The position numbers were made by a program, and so were the translations under genes. The notes beneath the pieces are model-generated. The model did no database searches, was not told the origin of the DNA, and saw only the letters and a program-made list of their open reading frames with translations. A DNA stretch of 64,000 bases from positions 2,604,001 through 2,668,000 of the forward strand of contig NZ_ARVV01000001.1 in the NCBI RefSeq assembly GCF_000385375.1, given 5' to 3'. This DNA is from Methyloversatilis discipulorum. GTDB lineage: Bacteria; Pseudomonadota; Gammaproteobacteria; Burkholderiales; Rhodocyclaceae. Shown here in pieces: positions 54,361 through 64,000 of the stretch (positions within the stretch are counted from its first letter, which is position 1; every line of letters begins with the position of its first letter).

Positions 54361-54924
54361 ATGGTGGAGCGGATACGCTGCTTTCCGCCGGTGGCCGATC
54401 CGGACACCGCGCGCGTGCTGATCCTGGGCTCCATGCCCGGCGTGGCCTCGCTGACCGCGCAGCGCTACTACGCCCATCCACGCAACCAGTTCTGGCCCAT
54501 CATGGGTGCGCTGTTCGGCGCCGGTCCCGACCTGCCTTACGCCGAGCGGCTGCGCGCACTGACACGCGCGGGCATTGCACTGTGGGACGTGCTCGAAAGC
54601 TGCGAGCGCGCGGGCAGCCTGGACGCCGCGATCGACGTCCGCAGCGCGCAGGCCAACGACTTCGCCGCCTTTCTCGATGCGCACCCGGGCATCGTGCGCA
54701 TCGCCTTCAATGGCGGCACGGCGGAAAAGCACTTCCGCCGTGACGTGATGCCGCATCTGCAGCCTCCTGTGCGGGCGCTCGATCTGCGACGCCTGCCCTC
54801 GACCAGCCCGGCGCACGCCGGCATGGGTGCGCAGGAAAAGCTCGCGCGCTGGCGTGCGGCGCTGCAACCCCTGTGCACGTCCGCGGTCGAAGCGCCGCTT
54901 TCAACCGACACCGTTCACACATGA
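54361..54924 (+). CDS. Hypoxanthine-DNA glycosylase (UDG superfamily family 6)
   Basis: 187 residues. Excises deaminated adenine (hypoxanthine) from DNA. The motif VLILGSMPGVASL, YYAHPRNQFWPIMGALF and a C-terminal LPSTSPAHAGMG are the family signature; NQFWP matches the active-site strand. Start 54361 follows the cnoX-like stop by 5 bp, so co-transcription is likely. The stop overlaps the next gene (ATGA at 54921-54924). Confidence 0.88.
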   Translation: MVERIRCFPPVADPDTARVLILGSMPGVASLTAQRYYAHPRNQFWPIMGALFGAGPDLPYAERLRALTRAGIALWDVLESCERAGSLDAAIDVRSAQANDFAAFLDAHPGIVRIAFNGGTAEKHFRRDVMPHLQPPVRALDLRRLPSTSPAHAGMGAQEKLARWRAALQPLCTSAVEAPLSTDTVHT

Positions 54925-56015
54925 CCACCCTGCTCCTGTTCGCGCTCGGCCTGGGCGCACTGATCGCCGGCGCCGAACTGCTGGTGCGCGGCGCCTCGAA
55001 ACTGGCCCTGTCCTTCGGCATCTCGCCGCTGGTGGTCGGGCTCACCATCGTCGCCTTCGGCACCAGCTCGCCGGAAATGGCGGTGTCGGTGCAGTCGGCC
55101 TGGGCGGGCAAGACCGATATGGCGGTCGCCAACGTGGTGGGCAGCAACATCTTCAACGTGCTGTTCATCCTCGGACTGTCGGCGCTGATCACGCCGCTGC
55201 TGGTCGACAAGCAGCTGATACGGCAGGAGGTGCCGATCATGATCGGCGCCTCGCTGCTGTTCGCCGGCCTGACGCTGGACGGCGGCCTGTCGCGTGCCGA
55301 GGGCGGTCTGCTGTTCGGCCTGCTGATCGCCTACACCGCTTTCCTGATCGTGCAGAGCCGTCGCCAGAACGCCGGCCTGGGCGAGGAATACGCGGAAAGC
55401 CTGCACAGCGAGGAAATCGCAGCTCATCCCGAAGCCTGGGACGCCAAGCTGCCGGTGCAGCTTGCGCTGATCGCCGGCGGTCTGGGCCTGTTGGTCGTCG
55501 GCTCCAACCTGATGGTCGACGCCGCCATCGTGTTCGCCCGTCATCTGGGCATCAGCGACACCGTGATCGGTCTGACCGTGGTCGCCGCCGGCACCTCGCT
55601 GCCCGAGGTGGCGGCCTCGATCACCGCCGCACTGCGCGGTCAGCGCGACATCGCGGTTGGCAACGTGGTGGGTAGCAACACCTTCAACCTGCTCGGTGCG
55701 CTCGGCCTGTCCGCCGTGGTCGCACCGGACGACCTCGTCCTGGGTTCGGCCATGCTGTCCTTCGACATCCCGGTCATGGTGGCCGTCTGCATCGCCTGCC
55801 TGCCCATCTTCGCCACCGGCAACCTGATCGCGCGCTGGGAGGGCGGCCTCTTCTTCGCCTACTACTGTGCCTACACGCTCTATCTGATCCTCGCGGCCAA
55901 GGACCATGACAATCTCGCCGATTACGCATTCGTGATGCAGACCATCGCGCTGCCGCTGACGGCGGTGACGCTGATCGTCATCAGCGTGCGCCACTGGCAG
56001 AGCCGCCGCAGCTAG
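54921..56015 (+). CDS. Ca2+/Na+ exchanger (YrbG/CaCA family)
   Basis: 364 residues, about ten membrane helices. Two inverted alpha repeats are clear: TIVAFGTSSPEMAVS with NVVGSNIFNVLFILG, and TVVAAGTSLPEVAAS with NVVGSNTFNLLGALG. Both have the ion-coordinating Glu. It is a probable calcium/sodium or proton antiporter in the inner membrane. Coupled to the glycosylase gene by ATGA. Downstream 130 bp before the next gene contain no gene. Confidence 0.93.
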   Translation: MTTLLLFALGLGALIAGAELLVRGASKLALSFGISPLVVGLTIVAFGTSSPEMAVSVQSAWAGKTDMAVANVVGSNIFNVLFILGLSALITPLLVDKQLIRQEVPIMIGASLLFAGLTLDGGLSRAEGGLLFGLLIAYTAFLIVQSRRQNAGLGEEYAESLHSEEIAAHPEAWDAKLPVQLALIAGGLGLLVVGSNLMVDAAIVFARHLGISDTVIGLTVVAAGTSLPEVAASITAALRGQRDIAVGNVVGSNTFNLLGALGLSAVVAPDDLVLGSAMLSFDIPVMVAVCIACLPIFATGNLIARWEGGLFFAYYCAYTLYLILAAKDHDNLADYAFVMQTIALPLTAVTLIVISVRHWQSRRS

Positions 56016-56145
56016 CGGGTCTCGCCCGGCCGTACTTCAGCGGCGTGCACGCCGTCAGCATCGCGCAAGCAATCCGCAGGCATACTGGACAGATGAGCCG
56101 ATCGACGCCATTGCCGACAGCACGCCGCACAGGTGCATGTAAACG

Positions 56146-59874
<3,729 letters not shown>

Positions 59875-59877
<3 letters not shown>

Positions 59878-59898
59878 GGCCTCACTTAGGGCCTCACT
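59875..59898. repeat. 12-bp tandem repeat spanning the convergent stops
   Basis: TAGGGCCTCACT occurs twice in tandem (59875-59886, 59887-59898), and a third, partly diverged unit (TAGGGCTTCAGA) follows. The repeat begins at the kinase TAG stop and runs to the TAA stop of the solute-binding gene. Confidence 0.8.
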
Positions 59899-61946
59899 TA
59901 GGGCTTCAGATAGCCCGAATCACGCATCAGCCGCGTCACCTCGGCCTGCGCTCTGCGCAGCGCGGTATCCACGTCCTGCTCGCCCTGCAGGGCACGCGCC
60001 AGCTCGGAGCCGACTGCATGGCCGATGGCGGGAAATTCCGCGATGCCGACCCACTGAACGCCGCTGTAATGGCGCCCCGGCAGTCGCGTATGCGAACCGG
60101 CGATGGCTTCGTTCACGAAGCGCGAGAAGGGCGCGGCGTCGCGATAGCCGGGTGCATCGTAGGTCGACTGCCGGGTGCCCGGCGGCACCGCGACCCAGCC
60201 CCGGCGCGCCGCCACCAAACGGATGTAATCGGCCGACGTCGCCCACTCGACGAAGCGGCGCGCCAGCGCCTTGTTCGGCGACGAATCGGGCACCGCCAGC
60301 GACCACACCCACAGCCAGTTCGCGCCGTCCCGTACGCGCTCGACCGGCGCCGGCGCAAAGCCCAGGCTGGCGGCAACCGAAGAGGTCCGCGGATCGAACA
60401 GCATGCCGGCCGCCACCGTGGCATCGATCCACATCGCGCAGCGGCCGCGGGCAAACAGGTCGAGCGTTTCCGGAAAGCCGTTGAGATGCGCGTCGGGCGG
60501 GCCGTAGCGTCGCATCAGGTCGAGGTAGAGCGACGCCGCCTCGCGCCACGGTGCGCTGTCGATTTCCGGTCGCCACTGCGGGTCGAACCAGCGGCCGCCG
60601 AAGGTATTCACCATGGTCGTGAGCACCGGCACGTTCTCGCCCCAGCCGGGGCGCCCGCGCAGGCAGATGCCGTAGATGCCCTTGGCCGGATCGTGCAGCC
60701 GCGCCGCCAGCTGCCGGATGTCGGTGTAGGTCGGCTGCGCCGGCATGACGACGTCAGCGGCGCGGAACAGATCGCGCCGGTAGAAGGTCATCGAGCTCTC
60801 GGCATAGAAGGGCAAGGCATACAGCTCGCCGCGATAGGACAGGCTGTCACGGACCGGCGCCAGCAGGTCGTCGGCGCGATAGCCGGCCGACAGATCGCGG
60901 AACGGCGTAAGCCAGCCGCGCGCGGCCCACAGCGGCGCCTCGTAGGAGCCGATGGTCATCACGTCGAACTGGCCGTCGGCAATCGCCAGATCGGTCATCA
61001 GACGCGTGCGCAGCGAGTTCTCATCCAGCACCCGCCATTCGATCCGCACGCCCGGGTTCTGGCGCATGAACTCGGCGGACAGCGACTTCAGCAGCAGCAT
61101 GTCCGGATTGTTGACCGTGCCCACCGTGATCACGTCGCGCCCCGAGGCCTGTGGCTTGCGCACGCTCAGCCCGTGCCGCGTCAGGATGTCCTCGACGCGC
61201 CCTTCACGCACCAGCGCCGACAGCCCGCGGTTGAAGTCCGCACGCAGCCGCTCGTGCCGCGGCGCGCGCCGCGAGAAGGCGACGTGAAAATCGCTGCGGA
61301 ACAGGGGTGGCCGCAGAAATTCGAGCTGGCCGATCAGGTGCGGCCGGTGCAGGATCATCAGATCGCTGGCGCGGAATTTGTCGACCACCATCAGATCGAT
61401 GCGGCCCAGTGCCAGCTTGTCCAGGTTCTGCAGATCGCGATCGACGTACTCGCGCTTGAGGAAATCCGCGCCGTCGAACGCTGCCGACACCGATGCGCCG
61501 CGCACGGCACCAAAGCGCAGGTGCGACAGCTGGCGCAGCGTGTCCAGCGGTCGCGTCGCCGCGTCGGCCGGATAGGGAACTGCAAGCGAGCGCTTCTTCA
61601 GCAGACCGCCGTTGGCGCCGGGAAATGGCGCGGAGAGCACGAACTCGCCCGCCAGCGAACCGGAGTCAGGCGCTGGCAACAGTCCGTCGACCTCCCCCGA
61701 CGCCGCGACGCTGCGGGCGCGTGCCGGCGGATAGAAGCGGATGTCCACCGTGTAGCCGACGCGCTCGAAAGCGGCACGCACCAGTTCCGCCACATAGCCC
61801 TCGCGCGCATGCGTCGGACCGATGTACGGCGACAGTTCGGCAGCGACCAGGCGAACCGTGCCCGCAGCCGTGGCCACGGACGCACCGAGCGACAGCGCGA
61901 CCCCGCACAGCAGGCGCAGGAGTGAGCGGAACTGGAGCGGACGCAC
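59898..61946 (-). CDS. Fused solute-binding protein (SBP_bac_3 + SBP_bac_1)
   Basis: 682 residues with a signal peptide (about 28, ending SVATA). Residues about 30-260 look like a family-3 amino-acid-type binding domain (LVAAELSPYIGPTHAREGYV, then FERVGYTVDIRFYPPARA). Residues about 270-680 look like a family-1 sugar-type binding protein (VITVGTVNNPDMLLLKSLSA, GQFDVMTIGSYEAPLWA, ELYALPFYAESSMTFYRRDL, DATVAAGMLFDP). No permease or ATPase is adjacent. It could be a periplasmic sensor module for the convergent kinase (inference). Confidence 0.85.
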   Translation of the reverse strand: MRPLQFRSLLRLLCGVALSLGASVATAAGTVRLVAAELSPYIGPTHAREGYVAELVRAAFERVGYTVDIRFYPPARARSVAASGEVDGLLPAPDSGSLAGEFVLSAPFPGANGGLLKKRSLAVPYPADAATRPLDTLRQLSHLRFGAVRGASVSAAFDGADFLKREYVDRDLQNLDKLALGRIDLMVVDKFRASDLMILHRPHLIGQLEFLRPPLFRSDFHVAFSRRAPRHERLRADFNRGLSALVREGRVEDILTRHGLSVRKPQASGRDVITVGTVNNPDMLLLKSLSAEFMRQNPGVRIEWRVLDENSLRTRLMTDLAIADGQFDVMTIGSYEAPLWAARGWLTPFRDLSAGYRADDLLAPVRDSLSYRGELYALPFYAESSMTFYRRDLFRAADVVMPAQPTYTDIRQLAARLHDPAKGIYGICLRGRPGWGENVPVLTTMVNTFGGRWFDPQWRPEIDSAPWREAASLYLDLMRRYGPPDAHLNGFPETLDLFARGRCAMWIDATVAAGMLFDPRTSSVAASLGFAPAPVERVRDGANWLWVWSLAVPDSSPNKALARRFVEWATSADYIRLVAARRGWVAVPPGTRQSTYDAPGYRDAAPFSRFVNEAIAGSHTRLPGRHYSGVQWVGIAEFPAIGHAVGSELARALQGEQDVDTALRRAQAEVTRLMRDSGYLKP

Positions 61947-62080
61947 GGATGCTGCACCTCAGGCCTATGCATAGCGGCTCAGCATATCGCGCTGTCGGCG
62001 GGGGCGCATCGCCATTACGACACGCCGGCGCACGATCGCCGCGATCGACGGACAGGATGGGGATTGAGGGCGCAGAAAGC

Positions 62081-62114
62081 AGAACGGGGACGCCTCGAAA
62101 GGCGTCCCCGTTCT
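62081..62114 (-). terminator. Terminator after the first tRNA-Gly
   Basis: Perfect 14-bp stem AGAACGGGGACGCC / GGCGTCCCCGTTCT with a TCGAAA loop. It is 7 bp beyond the tRNA-Gly 3' end, so it probably ends the tRNA transcript. Confidence 0.85.
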
Positions 62115-62120
62115 GGGTGT

Positions 62121-62196
62121 TGGAGCGGGAAACGAGGCTCGAACTCGCGACCTCAACCTTGGCAAGGTTGCGCTCTACCAACTGAGCTATTCCCGC
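62121..62196 (-). tRNA. tRNA-Gly (GCC), copy 1
   Basis: 76 nt with encoded CCA. Acceptor GCGGGAA, D-arm TAGCTCAGTTGGTAGAGC, anticodon loop TTGCCAA giving GCC, TTCGAGC T-arm. It appears identical to copy 2 at 62369-62444. Confidence 0.98.
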
Positions 62197-62228
62197 GTAT
62201 CGGCACTTGCGCGCCGACCGAATTGTCC

Positions 62229-62302
62229 TGGAGGCGAGGGTCGGAATCGAACCGGCGTCCACGGCTTTGCAGGCCGCTGCATGACCACTCTGCCACCTCG
62301 CC
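62229..62302 (-). tRNA. tRNA-Cys (GCA)
   Basis: 74 nt with encoded CCA. Acceptor GGCGAGG pairs with CCTCGCC, discriminator U as usual for Cys. Anticodon loop CTGCAAA gives GCA. Confidence 0.98.
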
Positions 62303-62332
62303 GGTGGTGCAGCCCGGTCAGGGGCTGCAAAT

Positions 62333-62361
62333 AAAAAGGGGAAGAAGAACTTCCCCTTTTT
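62333..62361. terminator. Terminator between the two tRNA-Gly genes
   Basis: Perfect 12-bp stem AAAAAGGGGAAG / CTTCCCCTTTTT with an AAGAA loop. It lies between tRNA-Gly copy 2 and tRNA-Cys, so copy 2 may be transcribed as its own unit and the Cys/Gly pair from another promoter. A GC-rich hairpin (GCAGCCC, 62310-62329) is next to it. Confidence 0.85.
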
Positions 62362-62368
62362 CAAATCT

Positions 62369-62444
62369 TGGAGCGGGAAACGAGGCTCGAACTCGCGACC
62401 TCAACCTTGGCAAGGTTGCGCTCTACCAACTGAGCTATTCCCGC
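62369..62444 (-). tRNA. tRNA-Gly (GCC), copy 2
   Basis: 76 nt, apparently identical to copy 1. It is 71 bp from the pgsA stop, in the same order (uvrC-pgsA-glyW-cysT) seen in E. coli and other proteobacteria. Confidence 0.98.
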
Positions 62445-62515
62445 AAGACAGGCGCGCATTATAGGCCTGCCGAAAAAGCTGTCAACACTTCGCGCCGAAG
62501 ATTTTTGTGGCGCGC

Positions 62516-63088
62516 TCAGATCGCCTTGCGCGCACGCAGCTCGGGCCATGCCTTTCGCATGTAGTACACCATGGACCACACGGTCAGCACCGCGGCGATC
62601 CAGATCAACTTGCTGCCGATGAAGCCCACGTCGATGCCGAACAGCGGTTCATAGTACAAAAGCATGGGGATCGCAATCATCTGCGCCGTCGTCTTCACCT
62701 TGCCTATCATCGACACGGCAACGCTGCGCGATGCACCCACCTTGGCCATCCACTCGCGCAGCGCCGAAATCGTGATTTCGCGACCGATGATGATGAGCGC
62801 GATGACCGTACTGGTCCGCGACAGCTCGACCAGCATGATCAGCGCAGCCGCCACCATGAGCTTGTCGGCCACCGGGTCGAGGAAAGCGCCGAAGGCGGAG
62901 GTCTGGTTCAGCGTGCGCGCGAGGTAGCCGTCCAGCCAGTCGGTAATGGCGGCGACGACGAACACGACGGTGGCGATCAGGTTCTTGTCCGGCATGATCA
63001 GCGTCTGGTCAGGCAGGAAGAACACACCGACGAAAAGCGGGATGAGCAGGATGCGCGCCCAGGTGAGCGCGGTTGGCAGCGTAAACAT
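62516..63088 (-). CDS. pgsA: CDP-diacylglycerol-glycerol-3-phosphate 3-phosphatidyltransferase
   Basis: 190 residues, about six membrane helices. Makes phosphatidylglycerophosphate, the committed step to phosphatidylglycerol. The CDP-alcohol phosphotransferase motif is intact: Asp50, Asp53, Gly54, Ala57/Arg58, Gly67, Asp71, Asp75 (TDWLDGYLAR, GAFLDPVADK). Start 63088 gives MFTLPTALTWARILL. Five bases separate it from the uvrC stop, so both are co-transcribed. Confidence 0.96.
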   Translation of the reverse strand: MFTLPTALTWARILLIPLFVGVFFLPDQTLIMPDKNLIATVVFVVAAITDWLDGYLARTLNQTSAFGAFLDPVADKLMVAAALIMLVELSRTSTVIALIIIGREITISALREWMAKVGASRSVAVSMIGKVKTTAQMIAIPMLLYYEPLFGIDVGFIGSKLIWIAAVLTVWSMVYYMRKAWPELRARKAI

Positions 63089-63093
63089 GAGCC

Positions 63094-64000
63094 CTAGTTT
63101 AACTGCCGCTGTATCTGTTCGGCGAGCTTGCGGCTGATGCCTTCGACTCGGCACAGATCTTCGACCGTGGCATTGCGCACGCCGGCCAGCCCGCCGAAGG
63201 TCGTAAGCAGGCGCTTGCGGCGCGCCGGTCCGATGCCCGGAATGTCTTCCAGCGTCGATGTCAGCCGCTTCTTCGCGCGTTTGGCGCGGTGACCGGCAAT
63301 GGCGAAGCGGTGAGCCTCGTCACGGATTTCGGCGATCAGGTGCAGCGCCGGATGATCGGGGCCGAGTACAAGACCTGCGGCGACACCCGGGCGTATCAGC
63401 TCCTCGGCGCCCATCTTGCGCTCTTCGCCCTTGGCCACACCGACCAGCGGCAGATCGAGCCCGAGTTCGGCCATCACTTCGACAGCGATGCCGAGCTGGC
63501 CCTTGCCACCGTCTATCAGCACCAGATCGGGCCGCGCCCCCTCGCCGCTCGCCACCTTCTCGTAGCGCCGAGTCAGCACCTGGCGCATTGCCGCGTAGTC
63601 GTCACCCGGTGTGATGCCGTCGATGTTGTAGCGCCGGTACTCGCCGTTGCGCATCGCGCCGTTGGCCCACACGACGCAGGACGCGACCGTCGCCTCACCC
63701 ATCGTGTGACTGATGTCGAAGCATTCGATACGCTCGGGTGCGATATCGAGTTCGAGCGCCTCGACCAGCGCTGCGACACGATGCGAGGCGCGCGCGCCAG
63801 CGTCGATCTTCGCGCGCAGCGCGATCTCGGCGTTCTTCAGCGCCATGTCGGCCCACGCGCGTTCGCGCTCGTTGCGCGCGAGCGCCAGCGTCGAGCCCGG
63901 CAGCGGTGCTTCGACCTCGTCTTCCGGCAGCACATTGACGACGATGCGCCTGGGCGCGTTACCGCTCGCGTAGTGCTGGCTCAGGAAGGCCACCAGCATG
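63094..64000 (-). CDS. uvrC: Excinuclease ABC subunit C (3' part; 5' end lies outside the window)
   Basis: C-terminal part only, about 302 codons. The RNase-H-like nuclease domain is visible in IECFDISHTMGEATVASCVV and DLVLIDGGKGQLGIA, and two helix-hairpin-helix motifs close the protein (LEDIPGIGPARRKRLLTTFG, DLCRVEGISRKLAEQI). It makes the two incisions at UV or bulky adducts with UvrAB. It runs off the window, in the usual uvrC-pgsA order. Confidence 0.95.
   Translation of the reverse strand, partial: MLVAFLSQHYASGNAPRRIVVNVLPEDEVEAPLPGSTLALARNERERAWADMALKNAEIALRAKIDAGARASHRVAALVEALELDIAPERIECFDISHTMGEATVASCVVWANGAMRNGEYRRYNIDGITPGDDYAAMRQVLTRRYEKVASGEGARPDLVLIDGGKGQLGIAVEVMAELGLDLPLVGVAKGEERKMGAEELIRPGVAAGLVLGPDHPALHLIAEIRDEAHRFAIAGHRAKRAKKRLTSTLEDIPGIGPARRKRLLTTFGGLAGVRNATVEDLCRVEGISRKLAEQIQRQLN

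Overview
The window is GC-rich, almost fully coding DNA from a bacterial chromosome. I see no rRNA, phage, plasmid or CRISPR signal. Gene content and gene order point to a betaproteobacterium: divergent ppsA/ppsR, hpnCDE, a DUF2325 gene beside an iron-binding protein, and uvrC-pgsA followed by Gly and Cys tRNA genes. A Rhodocyclales or Methyloversatilis-like organism is my guess from memory of similar gene sets, not from a database search.

Layout, left to right. 1-5.5 kb: ppsA (cut by the window edge) and its regulator ppsR, a glycosyltransferase, a DUF1841 protein and a hexose-6-phosphate mutarotase, closed by a strong bidirectional terminator. 5.5-13.4 kb: prpE, a response regulator with a degenerate GGDEF domain, an NlpC/P60 hydrolase, a Fur-like iron locus (DUF2325 gene diverging from a FutA-type binding protein), lrgAB, ribA, a methyltransferase and tRNA-Leu. 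13.5-16.5 kb: hpnCDE, which make squalene from farnesyl diphosphate. 16.5-20 kb: an S4 RNA-binding protein, a methionine-type aminotransferase, mtnA and a FucA-like aldolase, together suggesting methylthioadenosine salvage through a DHAP-shunt-like route. 20-34.8 kb: a hybrid histidine kinase, rhodanese, cytochrome b561, kup, a MazG-like pyrophosphohydrolase, a possible small MITE-like element, mfd, panE, a lipid-kinase/phosphatase trio and an atypical ADP-ribosylglycohydrolase.

34.8-48.6 kb is the most interesting part. A minus-strand array about 13 kb long reads yeiH, tauE, gntR, an AprA-like flavoprotein, an AprB-like ferredoxin, a HEAT-repeat protein, a 7Fe ferredoxin, a sulfonate/nitrate-type ABC system, a small zinc-type GBBH_N/DUF971 protein, etfB, etfA, and a GGDEF response regulator. 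The binding protein of the ABC system carries a NosL-like tail. Start/stop overlaps and two near-identical palindromes, one before gntR and one before tauE, suggest a single regulon. I read it as an uncharacterised pathway that imports an organosulfur (or similar) compound, oxidises or reduces it with an AprAB-like flavo-iron-sulfur enzyme wired to ferredoxin and ETF, and exports sulfite or sulfate-like products. The substrate is unknown.

48.6-64 kb: purL, with an in-frame palindromic insertion; a small secreted Cys-repeat protein; cnoX-like; a hypoxanthine-DNA glycosylase; a Ca2+/Na+ exchanger; a large hybrid kinase converging on a protein that fuses two solute-binding domains; a Gly-Cys-Gly tRNA cluster; pgsA; and the 3' part of uvrC (cut by the window edge).
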